64,000 nt of DNA from positions 1 to 64,000 of the forward strand of contig NZ_CAJTLL010000010.1 in assembly GCF_910577135.1 (NCBI RefSeq), written 5' to 3'. This document shows positions 45,425-53,089 of this stretch, in pieces; position 1 is the stretch's first letter; the number at the start of each line of letters is the position of its first letter. The position numbers and the translations under genes were made by a program. The notes below the pieces were generated by a model that was not told where the DNA came from, did no database searches, and saw only the letters and a list, made by a program, of their open reading frames with translations. The DNA is from an uncultured Helicobacter sp. GTDB lineage: Bacteria; Campylobacterota; Campylobacteria; Campylobacterales; Helicobacteraceae.

Positions 45425-46017
45425 TACATTTACAAGAGAGACTCATTAAGCAGCACATTATGCTGCCCGATGTGTGCTACAAGCAATTTAATATCTTTGG
45501 CGAGGAACTCCTTAAATGGAATAAGATTCACAATCTTACGGGTGCTAGCAGTATGGAATCTGTGGCGGAAAATATTTTTGATTCCCTCTATCCGCTAAAA
45601 TTTGTTGATGAGTTTAAAAGTTGTATGGATGTGGGCTCGGGAGGTGGATTTCCTGCTATTCCTTTAGCCATTGCCAAGCCGGAGGTGTATTTTATCCTCG
45701 TAGAGCCGCGACAAAAACGGGCTTGTTTTTTGCAAAATATCGCGCTTGAATTGGGCTTAGGAAATGTGCAGGTGAGGGCGACATCGATTCAAGATGTGCC
45801 TATTGCTGAAGTGAATAATTTATCGCTCATCACTTCTCGCGCCCTTATGGACGCTAAGACGCTTATTGCCCTTTGTCGCAAGTTCCTTAAAAGTGATGGA
45901 TATTTTTTGCTTTATAAGGGCTCGCGATTCCGCCAAGAAATGCCAAGTATGAGCGTAGAGGAGTGCTTCGTGCGGGAAAATCGCATTTATTATTACAAGC
46001 ACAGCCGCGATTTGTAA
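45421..46017 (+). CDS. rsmG: 16S rRNA (guanine527-N7)-methyltransferase RsmG (GidB)
   Basis: The 198-residue class I methyltransferase has motif I MDVGSGGGFPAIPLAIAKPE and the GidB-specific NKIHNLTGASS upstream. LVEPRQKRACFL, with its KR pair, is motif II. It modifies G527 of 16S rRNA, and loss of it gives low-level streptomycin resistance in other bacteria. The start is coupled to queA. Confidence 0.93.
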   Translation: MIHLQERLIKQHIMLPDVCYKQFNIFGEELLKWNKIHNLTGASSMESVAENIFDSLYPLKFVDEFKSCMDVGSGGGFPAIPLAIAKPEVYFILVEPRQKRACFLQNIALELGLGNVQVRATSIQDVPIAEVNNLSLITSRALMDAKTLIALCRKFLKSDGYFLLYKGSRFRQEMPSMSVEECFVRENRIYYYKHSRDL

Positions 46018-46053
46018 AACTATAAGATTATTTAAGATTAAAGGAGGATTCTA

Positions 46054-46287
46054 ATGAAATTTCTTATCATACTTTTTGCTTTAGCATTATTTGCCTTTAT
46101 GATGGTTCGCCCTCTGCTAAAAGGGAGTGGTAAAAGTGCTAAAAAGCCTAAAAAGACACAAGATGATATTGAAGAAATGTGCCAATGCACCCATTGTGGG
46201 GTTTATGCCTCTGTGAGAGAATCTTTCCTTGCTGATGGGTTATATTTTTGCTCTAAAAAATGCCTAGAAAAGGGGGCCAAGCAATGA
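46054..46287 (+). CDS. Small membrane protein with Cys-rich tail (PP0621-like)
   Basis: The 77-residue protein has an N-terminal membrane helix (FLIILFALALFAFMMV), a basic linker (GSGKSAKKPKKTQ) and a four-cysteine zinc-ribbon-like end: CQCTHCGVY and YFCSKKCLEKG. This layout matches the PP0621 family of unknown function. AAAGGAGGATTCTA precedes the ATG. Its last four bases overlap the next start. Confidence 0.85.
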   Translation: MKFLIILFALALFAFMMVRPLLKGSGKSAKKPKKTQDDIEEMCQCTHCGVYASVRESFLADGLYFCSKKCLEKGAKQ

Positions 46288-46742
46288 TTATCATAGGACA
46301 TTCTGCCATTGCTTACACGCCTTTTGTGAAAATTAGTGCCTTACAAGAGATTGCTCATACGCATCAATCGTGCATTGTGTGGTTTGATAGTGCTGCTATT
46401 AAACCTCCACTAGGCTTTGACATCGCCGCACATTGTCATAACAATCAAGTGCCTTATGCGGTGATGATTCGCAATCTTGAGGAGTTGCTCCTCTATGCTG
46501 CGCTTTCCCCGCAATATCTCATTATCGCTAAAGCCGCACAAAGCAAGGCAAAGGCATTCCAGCGCGTTATAGACCATTATTTGCTTGATTGTAAGTTACT
46601 CTGTGTAGTGAAATTAACCACCCAACTTCCCAAAATTGCGCAACTTGGTATTGATGGAGCAATCTTTAAGCAAGTTTTAGATAATATCCCCTCTCCGTAT
46701 TTGCATAATTCATCAAATATAGAGAGGTGTCCGAGTGGTTGA
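46284..46742 (+). CDS. Hypothetical protein ending inside the tRNA-Ser gene
   Basis: ATG 46284 overlaps the previous stop (ATGA). The 152-residue product reads MIIIGHSAIAYTPFVKISAL, DNQVPYAVMIRNLEELL-like text and YLIIAKAAQSKAKAFQRVID. It looks like a small alpha/beta protein without a known motif; I recall similar uncharacterised genes in Campylobacterota. The last seven codons (ERCPSG and stop) lie inside tRNA-Ser, so the natural stop is provided by the tRNA D-arm sequence. Confidence 0.75.
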   Translation: MIIIGHSAIAYTPFVKISALQEIAHTHQSCIVWFDSAAIKPPLGFDIAAHCHNNQVPYAVMIRNLEELLLYAALSPQYLIIAKAAQSKAKAFQRVIDHYLLDCKLLCVVKLTTQLPKIAQLGIDGAIFKQVLDNIPSPYLHNSSNIERCPSG

Positions 46743-46808
46743 AGGAGCACGCCTGGAACGCGTGTAAAGTGCAAGCTTTCGAGGGTTCGAATCCCTTCCT
46801 CTCTGCCA
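46721..46808 (+). tRNA. tRNA-Ser (anticodon GGA)
   Basis: The 88-base gene has a 7-bp acceptor stem, AGAGAGG with CCTCTCT, and discriminator G. It also has an anticodon arm CACGCCTGGAACGCGTG (GGA, reading UCC/UCU), a long variable arm as expected for class II serine tRNAs, a T arm GAGGGTTCGAATCCC, and an encoded CCA at 46806-46808. The prophage integrase gene begins 191 bases downstream, so the 3' half of this tRNA is the likely attachment core. Confidence 0.96.
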
Positions 46809-46999
46809 TAGTTTTAACTTGCAAATCTTAAATTATCACTTACAATATTTTATATTATAAAATAACCTCTAAATACTCTATTTTATGGTATTATACGCTT
46901 CTTTTGATTATAAGCAATAATCACACATAATCTTGTAGAAAATCTAAAAAATACCACAAAATATTTTTTTAGTGGGGATAGATTGGGGATAGAAAAACT

Positions 47000-48124
47000 A
47001 TGAAAAACTCTACAATAGCAATAGAAAATAGCACTCAAAAAAGTAAAATGGGGATACATAAAACAAATCATAAGCACAATGCTACACTTAAAACAAGTCA
47101 AAAATATGAAGGAGTAAGAAGCAAAGAGCTTAATAATGGTGATATTGCTTACTATGTGCGATGGACTGATACAAATGGCAATAGATTTGAGCGTAAGGTT
47201 GGTACAAAGGCTAGTGGCTGGAGTGAGAAAAAGGCACACTTAAAAAGAATGGACATTATCAATGAGCCACACACGCCCACAAATCTTACTTTAGAATCTA
47301 TCATCACACGCTATCTTGAAATCCAAAAAATAAGACTAAAACATCAAACTTTTATAGATTACAAAGGACAATGCCTTTTACACATCACTCCATTTTTTGG
47401 TGCATTTGCCCCGCAAAATATCCAAACAAAGCATATTACTGATTTTATGCTATCTCTTGAGGGCAAAAGCAATAAAACAATCAATAAGCTTCTTGAACGA
47501 TTGCACTCCATTATGGAATTTGCCATAACAGAATACAAAATCCCTATGCAAAATCCACTAAAACTCATCAAAAAGCTAAAGCTCGATAATGCAAGAGAGC
47601 GATTTTTGCATAAAGATGAGATAGAAAAACTTTTACATGTGGCAAAAGAGCATAAAAATAAAGAAGTATATTATTTCTTTGTCCTTGCTTTTAGCACAGG
47701 AGCGAGGCTTAATAGCATTCTCAATATCAAGTTAGAAGATATTGACTTTAAGAATGACACTATTAAAATACAAGATTTTAAGAATAACTCTAAATACACA
47801 GCATTTCTTACACCTTTAGCGAAGCGAGTGTTGCAAGAGCATACAGAAAATATTATTTTCAAAACTCCAGAACGCACCATCACTAGAGCTATGCAAACGA
47901 TACTTAATGAACTTTTTAACAAAGAGTTAGACCCTAAGGATAGAAAACATAGAGTGGTGATTCATACCACAAGACACACTTTTGCCTCACACCTCGCTAT
48001 CAAAGGCACGCCGATTCAAATAATCCAAAAGCTCTTAAATCACAAAGACATACAAATGACGATGAGGTATGCTCATTTACTCCCTAATAGTGGGCGTGAA
48101 TGGGTAGAGAAGCTATGGGAGTAG
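47000..48124 (+). CDS. Phage tyrosine recombinase (integrase)
   Basis: The 374-residue protein has an N-terminal arm-binding region (GVRSKELNNGDIAYYVRWTD), a SAM-like core-binding domain (ESIITRYLEIQKIRLKHQTF) and the catalytic domain. The catalytic residues are Arg in AFSTGARLNSILNIK, the HxxR box in VIHTTRHTFASHLA, the following His in LLNHKDIQMTM, and Tyr in RYAHLLP. All pentad residues are present. Its position next to tRNA-Ser, transcribed away from it, is standard for site-specific integration there. Confidence 0.94.
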   Translation: MKNSTIAIENSTQKSKMGIHKTNHKHNATLKTSQKYEGVRSKELNNGDIAYYVRWTDTNGNRFERKVGTKASGWSEKKAHLKRMDIINEPHTPTNLTLESIITRYLEIQKIRLKHQTFIDYKGQCLLHITPFFGAFAPQNIQTKHITDFMLSLEGKSNKTINKLLERLHSIMEFAITEYKIPMQNPLKLIKKLKLDNARERFLHKDEIEKLLHVAKEHKNKEVYYFFVLAFSTGARLNSILNIKLEDIDFKNDTIKIQDFKNNSKYTAFLTPLAKRVLQEHTENIIFKTPERTITRAMQTILNELFNKELDPKDRKHRVVIHTTRHTFASHLAIKGTPIQIIQKLLNHKDIQMTMRYAHLLPNSGREWVEKLWE

Positions 48125-48135
48125 CCCCGCACTAT

Positions 48136-48723
48136 TCAATGCAAGAAAAACTTCAACTCTATCCGACTTGATTCATTATCTTTGCTTATATTCCTTGCTT
48201 TTTTCAAAACATCGGGACGATGTTTGAGAGCTGATTTAAGGCGAGATTCTGCAAACTGCGCATTTGCCTCATATTTTTGTGCAAGCTTCCTAAGCACTTT
48301 TGCTAAAAAATGTGCATTTTGCGCAAAATCTGCCATAATCGCACAAGATTCCAAGAGATTATGTTCCGCGAGTAAATCTGTATTTGTGCTTCCATAACTC
48401 CCATTTTTGCGGATACTTGGCAGGACTTCATTAACCACCCATTGCCTAAAAGGCTTTGCCTTTGGTTTATCACTACGCATAAGCACAAAGTAGAGCTGGG
48501 GTTCAGTAATGAAGGTGGCTTGTTGGATTCCACCATTGGTTTGAAGGGGGTAACTTTGAGTTACCCCCTTTCCAAACTCTGCATTTATGGCTTCTAACAT
48601 TCTTGAAGAATTAGTGTGTTCTAATACCTCGCAAATGTCCCTAAGGCAAAACAAAGGATTTTCATTATTGCCTAACACTCGCACTTGTCCTAAGTTTTCA
48701 TTTTTAAACATTTGTAATTGCAT
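48136..48723 (-). CDS. Phage BRO-N family antirepressor-like protein
   Basis: ATG 48723 (MQLQMFKNENLGQVRVLGNN) begins a BRO N-terminal domain: NPLFCLRDICEVLEHTNSSR, QATFITEPQLYFVLMRSDKP and PFRQWVVNEVLPSIRKNGSY. A helical C-terminal region follows that I do not recognise. BRO-N proteins bind DNA and often act as antirepressors. The start is coupled (TGATG) to the stop of a 37-codon membrane-protein gene upstream. Confidence 0.88.
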   Translation of the reverse strand: MQLQMFKNENLGQVRVLGNNENPLFCLRDICEVLEHTNSSRMLEAINAEFGKGVTQSYPLQTNGGIQQATFITEPQLYFVLMRSDKPKAKPFRQWVVNEVLPSIRKNGSYGSTNTDLLAEHNLLESCAIMADFAQNAHFLAKVLRKLAQKYEANAQFAESRLKSALKHRPDVLKKARNISKDNESSRIELKFFLH

Positions 48724-48836
48724 CACTTATCCTTTTTTTCTAAATCTTTAATGCGTTTCTCAACGATATGCAAACGCCACTCATTCACGCCTACCCACCC
48801 AGCTAAGATGATTAACATCACAAATTCTATACTCAT
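48723..48836 (-). CDS. Tiny membrane protein with charged tail, cassette copy 1
   Basis: GGAGTAAAA precedes ATG 48836. The 37-residue product (MSIEFVMLIILAGWVGVNEW...) has one hydrophobic helix followed by a short charged coil ending IEKRIKDLEKKDK-like (VEKRIKDLEKKDK). It overlaps the BRO gene start. A protein of the same design lies at 51025-51150 before another gene. Confidence 0.65.
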   Translation of the reverse strand: MSIEFVMLIILAGWVGVNEWRLHIVEKRIKDLEKKDK

Positions 48837-48880
48837 TTTTACTCCTTTTATGCTAGAATGTGCCTACACAATGATTAAGC

Positions 48881-48897
48881 CCCTCTCTAAGAGAGGG
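48881..48897 (-). terminator. Hairpin in small-protein cassette 1
   Basis: CCCTCTC (48881-48887) and GAGAGGG (48891-48897) form a perfect 7-bp stem with loop TAA. It lies six bases past the stop of the 26-codon peptide gene and before the 37-codon gene. It could end or attenuate transcription between the two. Confidence 0.6.
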
Positions 48898-48902
48898 TTT
48901 GC

Positions 48903-48983
48903 CTAGCTTGTTAAGAGCTTGGCGATTGCTAACACATAGAAAGCAATCTGTAAGACTATCGCGATTAATCTTAGCTTTTTCAT
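48903..48983 (-). CDS. 26-residue hydrophobic peptide, cassette copy 1
   Basis: AAGGAAAGGCACA precedes ATG 48983. The product begins MKKLRLIAIVLQIAFY and ends in KLLTS; apart from two lysines and an arginine at the start and one lysine near the end it is all hydrophobic. A matching 25-residue peptide is at 51221-51298. The good ribosome-binding site, the hairpin after the stop and the paralogue support a real gene. It could be a leader peptide, a small toxin-like peptide or a lysis regulator; none is shown. Confidence 0.6.
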   Translation of the reverse strand: MKKLRLIAIVLQIAFYVLAIAKLLTS

Positions 48984-49165
48984 TGTGCCTTTCCTTTCTT
49001 GTTCTTGTGGTATGTTTTTACCTTTTAAGTAAAAACATACCACAATTATATACTTTTTTGATGATATTGTCAAGAGTAATATTACTTTTTTAATATATTC
49101 TTACATTTTTATTTACTCTTTAAGTAATTTTTGGTAAAATATTTTATAAACCAAAGGAATAAAAA

Positions 49166-49396
49166 ATGAATAAAAAAGATTTTGATGCCAAACTTAAGAG
49201 TCTTGGTATTTCACGGCAAGATTTTTGCGATATGACAGGGTTAGCCTATAGTTCTGTGGCAAATTGGAAAGATGAGAGTAAGCCTATCCCTATTTGGGTA
49301 GATTCGTGGCTAGAGAATTATGCTAAAGCCAAAACTTTGGACGATGTCGCTAAGGCAATAAAGCCTTACTTAAAAGATGAGGATAAAAACATATAG
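49166..49396 (+). CDS. Small helix-turn-helix regulator
   Basis: The 76-residue protein has a Cro/CI-like helix-turn-helix: LGISRQDFCDMTGLAYSSVA followed by NWKDE. AAAGGAATAAAAA precedes the ATG. It is transcribed rightward, opposite to the neighbouring small-protein cassette, with about 180 bases of A/T-rich DNA between. It may be a second local regulator of the prophage left arm. Confidence 0.75.
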   Translation: MNKKDFDAKLKSLGISRQDFCDMTGLAYSSVANWKDESKPIPIWVDSWLENYAKAKTLDDVAKAIKPYLKDEDKNI

Positions 49397-49458
49397 CTAC
49401 CGCTCACTTTCAAATTCTAAACTCATATTCCACCCATATAATTTAAGCAATATTTTGT

Positions 49459-49464
49459 TATAAT
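49459..49464 (+). promoter_or_regulatory. Probable -10 box of the ParA-like gene
   Basis: TATAAT at 49459-49464 lies 38 bases before the ATG, in an A/T-rich intergenic stretch. It suggests an independent promoter, as expected of a lysogeny-expressed accessory gene. Confidence 0.45.
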
Positions 49465-49502
49465 TAATCTTTGAAGCTAAATACAAAAATGAGGGTATTA
49501 AA

Positions 49503-50570
49503 ATGACTAAGTCAATATGTTTTTTTAATCATAAAGGTGGTGTTAGCAAAACAACAACAACATATAACTTAGGTTGGACTTTGTCCAAGTTAGGTAAAAG
49601 GACATTGTTGGTAGATTTAGACCCTCAATGTAATCTCACAGGACTTGTTTTGTCTAATCAAGCCTTAGATGATGAATTTATGAAAAATTTTTATCAAAAT
49701 AGGCAATATATAACTTTTGAACCTATTGTTGAAAAAATTATCTCTGGAAAAATTATCTCTGAAATGGCAAATGATGGCAGTATTTATCCCGTAGACAATC
49801 AAAATTTGTTTTTACTTGCCGGAAGCTTAAATATTTCAGAGCTTGATAGTCAGATAACTACTGCATTAAAAATAACAACTGGATTACCTATACTTGGCAG
49901 AATAATTGCTAATTTTTTTGAGACTTTGGAAAAAATAGCTGAAAATAATGATATAGATTATTTGCTGTTTGATTTAAGTCCTAGTATTAGTGGACTCAAT
50001 GAGCTTGCTTTAATGGGAAGTGATTATTTTATTGTTCCAACCAGTCCCGATTATTTTTGCCTACAAGCCATTCATTCTTTAAGTAAAAAAATAAACCAGT
50101 GGCATAAAGAAATAGAAGAATTTAAAAAAGACACCAAAATCAAAATTAAAAATAACCCTTTGTTCCTTGGTGCTATACAGCAAAGATATAGGCTTAGAAA
50201 TGAAGCTCCAACAAAATCATTTGAAAAATGGATAAATGAAATAAGAAACGCGATTAATTCTGTTCTCGTCAACAAACTAAAACCCATTAATTGTGTCATC
50301 ACAAAGGAATTATTCTCGAGTGTGGTTAATAAAAAATTCCCCAATTTACGCCCTTATGATTTGGCACAAATACCCGACTTTAACACCTTAATTGCAATTA
50401 GTCAAAGAAGCAGAAAACCTGTTTTTTTATTAGATGATGATGACCTAAAGACAGCACATCAATTTGGAAAAGCAATGGACACAAGTAAAGAGAAAATAAA
50501 AGATTTTCATAAATTATTTATGGATTTGGGGGAAATTATTATTAATTTAACCCAATCCAGACCAGCTTAA
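49503..50570 (+). CDS. ParA/Soj-like P-loop ATPase
   Basis: The 355-residue protein has the deviant Walker A motif in FFNHKGGVSKTTTTYNLGW. The ParA A' region LVDLDPQCNLTGL and the Walker B-like DYLLFDLSPSISGLNELALM follow. The C-terminal part with DKFSKL-like helices is unusual. No parB or parS-like repeats are adjacent, so a partition function for a plasmid-like prophage is not supported. It lies on the plus strand inside a minus-strand block and has its own promoter-like box, fitting an accessory (moron) gene. Confidence 0.85.
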   Translation: MTKSICFFNHKGGVSKTTTTYNLGWTLSKLGKRTLLVDLDPQCNLTGLVLSNQALDDEFMKNFYQNRQYITFEPIVEKIISGKIISEMANDGSIYPVDNQNLFLLAGSLNISELDSQITTALKITTGLPILGRIIANFFETLEKIAENNDIDYLLFDLSPSISGLNELALMGSDYFIVPTSPDYFCLQAIHSLSKKINQWHKEIEEFKKDTKIKIKNNPLFLGAIQQRYRLRNEAPTKSFEKWINEIRNAINSVLVNKLKPINCVITKELFSSVVNKKFPNLRPYDLAQIPDFNTLIAISQRSRKPVFLLDDDDLKTAHQFGKAMDTSKEKIKDFHKLFMDLGEIIINLTQSRPA

Positions 50571-50737
50571 GGATGAAAATTTAACTCTCGTGGGTATTGC
50601 CTACAATCTCCATATCCTTTCTCCTCGCTTGTTATTAACTTAAAAATCTCTTGCTTAGACACCTTATTAATTACGCCTCTTATTCTACCCAATATAGCAA
50701 CTTCGTTTAATGGGTAGAATAAAATTATAAACAGCAA
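50567..50737 (-). CDS. Possible small phage protein
   Basis: A frame starting at TTG 50737 encodes 56 residues including NEVAILGRIRGVINKVSKQE and EEKGYGDCRQYPREL, with a sensible composition. No good ribosome-binding site is seen, and the end overlaps the ParA stop on the other strand. It might be a 3' fragment of a larger gene. Confidence 0.3.
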   Translation of the reverse strand: MLFIILFYPLNEVAILGRIRGVINKVSKQEIFKLITSEEKGYGDCRQYPRELNFHP

Positions 50738-50738
50738 C

Positions 50739-51023
50739 TCACACCATTAAGCTTTGCATATCCTTTATATCGCCACTCTCTATGTATTTTTGAAAGCTAC
50801 GCATAATAAACCTCTGTGCATCTAAAAGCGTGGCTATGCCCTCAAGATGAGGGACATAGCTAAAGCTATCTTCAGGCATATTCTCTTCATATTCATTGAT
50901 TACCAAAGAGAGTAAGAAATGAATCTCCTCATTTCGTTGTTGAAAATTTGTCAGCTCATCAATAAGAAACCTAGAATCTATACCAAGCTCTTGTAAGTCT
51001 TTTAACTGATGTGTAGCACTCAT
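50739..51023 (-). CDS. Phage hypothetical protein in small-protein cassette 2
   Basis: The 94-residue acidic helical protein starts at ATG 51023 (MSATHQLKDLQELGIDSRFL) with AAAAGGAGGCG before it. No motif is recognised; the end IESGDIKDMQSLMV is hydrophilic. It is the gene that follows the 41-residue membrane protein in the second micro-operon, as the BRO gene does in the first. Confidence 0.7.
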   Translation of the reverse strand: MSATHQLKDLQELGIDSRFLIDELTNFQQRNEEIHFLLSLVINEYEENMPEDSFSYVPHLEGIATLLDAQRFIMRSFQKYIESGDIKDMQSLMV

Positions 51024-51024
51024 T

Positions 51025-51150
51025 TTACGCCTCCTTTTCTGTTTTAGATTCTAGCTTCTCTATACGCTTTTGCAGTCTATCCACCCAAAGCACAAGCCCC
51101 ACAATGATAAGCACCTCTGCAATATCTAAAATATGACCTAATATTTCCAT
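51025..51150 (-). CDS. Tiny membrane protein with charged coil, cassette copy 2
   Basis: AAAGGAGTAAAA precedes ATG 51150. The 41-residue product (MEILGHILDIAEVLIIVGLV...) has one hydrophobic helix ending LVLWVDR and a coil RLQKRIEKLESKTEKEA. It shares layout, the RIxxLE motif and an identical start region with the 37-residue protein at 48723-48836. Its stop lies one base before the next ATG. Confidence 0.65.
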   Translation of the reverse strand: MEILGHILDIAEVLIIVGLVLWVDRLQKRIEKLESKTEKEA

Positions 51151-51191
51151 TTTTACTCCTTTATGGTAGAATACAATTAAGAGATAAGATG

Positions 51192-51214
51192 AACCCGAGC
51201 TTTGCGCTCGGGCT
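51192..51214 (-). terminator. Hairpin in small-protein cassette 2
   Basis: CCCGAGC (51194-51200) and GCTCGGG (51206-51212) form a 7-bp G/C-rich stem six bases past the stop of the 25-codon peptide. It takes the same position as the hairpin in cassette 1 with a different stem sequence, so structure rather than sequence is kept. Confidence 0.6.
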
Positions 51215-51220
51215 TAGGAG

Positions 51221-51298
51221 CTAGGTTACAGCTTCTAAGATTTTGATTATCAAGTAGATAATCTTTAAAATTAGCACTGCAGTTACTAATCTTTTCAT
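51221..51298 (-). CDS. 25-residue hydrophobic peptide, cassette copy 2
   Basis: AAAGGAGACAAG precedes ATG 51298. The product begins MKRLVTAVLILKIIYL and ends EAVT. It matches the 26-residue peptide at 48903-48983 in length, a basic start (MKKL/MKRL) and a hydrophobic body with a lysine near the end. A hairpin and then the 41-residue gene follow. Confidence 0.6.
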   Translation of the reverse strand: MKRLVTAVLILKIIYLIIKILEAVT

Positions 51299-51447
51299 CT
51301 TGTCTCCTTTCTTTTAGATTTCAAAGTCCTTTAATCAACTTTGATACTAAAATTATATACTAAAAAAAACTAAAAGTCAAGATAAAAGGTTATTAAAAGT
51401 ATTATTTGTGGATTTTTTAGTATAGAATAAGACTAAAAATCTTTATT

Positions 51448-51723
51448 TTAGCCATTTAGAAAGTTTTTAAGATTTTGCCTAAAATTATCAGAGATTGCTA
51501 ATTTTTCTTTTAAGGCTAAATTTTCCAAATACAGATTAATTGCAAATTGCATTGGCTCACTGACTGCGCCAACTGCTGCATTTTTTATTGCACTCTCGCT
51601 ATACCCAATCCTTTCCCCTAGCTCTCTATAAGTAAGCCCTAGCTCCTTACAGGTTTTTTTGATAAGATTCTCACTTTTTTGCCCTTGCGGGATTTCATCT
51701 AAAGAAACTTTGTTTTCACTCAT
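51448..51723 (-). CDS. Phage helix-turn-helix protein
   Basis: The 91-residue protein contains the helix-turn-helix LGLTYRELGERIGYSESAIK near residues 29-48, as in Cro/CI-type DNA-binding proteins. A helical tail follows (AINLYLENLALKEKLAI). AAGGAGAGAAAA precedes the ATG. It is a likely regulator of the early leftward genes. Confidence 0.75.
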   Translation of the reverse strand: MSENKVSLDEIPQGQKSENLIKKTCKELGLTYRELGERIGYSESAIKNAAVGAVSEPMQFAINLYLENLALKEKLAISDNFRQNLKNFLNG

Positions 51724-51793
51724 TTTCTCTCCTTATATGATATGGATTCTACCCAAAATGCCTTAATCCGCTTACAAAAAATCTTTCATCTAA

Positions 51794-51886
51794 GCTATGG
51801 CGTGAAGTTCTTTGCTATTTTCTAGGAATAAAATCGTATTACTCAAAGACTTTACTCCTCTTTTAAGATTGATATAACGCACCTTA
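51794..51886 (+). repeat. 93-bp exact copy of part of the replication-like gene (see 52766-52858)
   Basis: The 93 bases beginning GCTATGGCGTGAAGTTCTTT and ending GATATAACGCACCTTA are identical to 52766-52858, in the same orientation and 972 bp apart. Here they are non-coding, between the HTH gene and the 75-residue gene. The internal copy belongs to codons of the 294-residue protein. Confidence 0.95.
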
Positions 51887-51896
51887 TTTGTTTAGT

Positions 51897-52121
51897 TCAT
51901 TCTGTATCCTTTCTACTACCAATTACTACTTTCTTTGCCCTCATATCAAATTTTCGTTCCTCATAGATGATAAATACTGCACTTGGATAAAACAATGGTG
52001 ATCTCTCATTAACCCATTTGACAGCTCTATCATAGCTATCAAATACACACTCACACTCTGCTTTATCTTTAATTTTCATTGCGTCAAACTGGATTACATA
52101 GTATTTTGCTTTCTCATTCAT
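51897..52121 (-). CDS. Phage hypothetical protein
   Basis: ATG 52121 (MNEKAKYYVIQFDAMKIKDK) follows AAGGGAGTTAAA and gives 74 residues; a TTG 36 bases earlier is a weaker start. The fold looks like a small alpha/beta domain (CVFDSYDRAVKWVNERSPLF). No known motif. It follows the replication-like gene. Confidence 0.65.
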   Translation of the reverse strand: MNEKAKYYVIQFDAMKIKDKAECECVFDSYDRAVKWVNERSPLFYPSAVFIIYEERKFDMRAKKVVIGSRKDTE

Positions 52122-52167
52122 TTTAACTCCCTTCTCTCTAATGCCTACAATCTCCAAATAGCTACTC

Positions 52168-53052
52168 TTAACTTGCTGCTTTTATCCACGCCTTAAAGAC
52201 ATATTTATGTCTTAAATCCCTTAGCATTTGGATTTGTTTGGCTAAAATATCTATTTCTACGCCAATTAGCCCCACCGCGCCAATGCTCTTTGCCATATCA
52301 TCAAGCACATCAATCGCTTCATTAATACTCTCATTTTCAATGATTTGTAGAAACTTACCCCTTAGCTCAAAGGTAAGCTCTAACCGCTTCCATTGTGAGA
52401 ATTTATCAGGAATCTTTTCTTTGTGATAATACCTTTGTTTGTGATACTTATCATAGAGCAAGATTCTACTAAGATTAAAGTATTTGGATTTATCAATGAT
52501 AGCATTTCCATAGAGACTTTTACCTACACTTATAATCTTACCTCCGCTCCACTTTAAGCTATTACTTCCAAACCAATCTTTAAGCTTATAATCTATATTC
52601 ATTGCACTATCAAAATCATAAGCCAAATCAAAGCTATATGTCTTAAATCTCCTTACAAACTGCGCTAAAATCTTAAAGACACTCGATTCTATATCCTTAC
52701 TCGGCTGATGAAGTCCTGCAAAAACTATCATCACATAGTAATCAAGCTTCTTTTTATTTTGCCTTGCTATGGCGTGAAGTTCTTTGCTATTTTCTAGGAA
52801 TAAAATCGTATTACTCAAAGACTTTACTCCTCTTTTAAGATTGATATAACGCACCTTAAAGGGATATTTACTACTCTCACTCTTTTGGCTCTTAAACTTA
52901 TCTTTACAATAGCTTTGCACTTGTTTATTGCGTGTAGTAGCCCTTAGCTTTGCATACAACTCTAGCTTTTTTAAGAATTTCAAAGCCATAGTCTTTGGAA
53001 TACAGAAGCGATAAGAATCTATCCCTGTGCTATATTGACACTCTTTGCCCAC
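52168..53052 (-). CDS. Putative phage replication-initiation-like protein
   Basis: The 294-residue protein starts at GTG 53052. A central pattern SRILLYDKYHKQRYYHK and then QWKRLELTFELRGKF resembles the YDK...R.E blocks of Rep_trans/phage CRI-type replication initiators. FDLAYDFDSAMNID is an acidic segment before it. The similarity is from memory and weak. It could instead be an unrelated DNA-binding protein. It contains the source of the 93-bp duplicated segment (52766-52858). Confidence 0.5.
   Translation of the reverse strand: MGKECQYSTGIDSYRFCIPKTMALKFLKKLELYAKLRATTRNKQVQSYCKDKFKSQKSESSKYPFKVRYINLKRGVKSLSNTILFLENSKELHAIARQNKKKLDYYVMIVFAGLHQPSKDIESSVFKILAQFVRRFKTYSFDLAYDFDSAMNIDYKLKDWFGSNSLKWSGGKIISVGKSLYGNAIIDKSKYFNLSRILLYDKYHKQRYYHKEKIPDKFSQWKRLELTFELRGKFLQIIENESINEAIDVLDDMAKSIGAVGLIGVEIDILAKQIQMLRDLRHKYVFKAWIKAAS
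52766..52858 (+). repeat. 93-bp segment duplicated at 51794-51886
   Basis: This is the coding copy, inside the replication-like gene (codons for RYINLKRGVKSLSNTILF). The exact identity over 93 bases implies a recent duplication or an assembly or recombination event. Confidence 0.95.
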
Positions 53053-53089
53053 TTTTTACTCTTTTATCCTAGATTAAACATTTACACTC

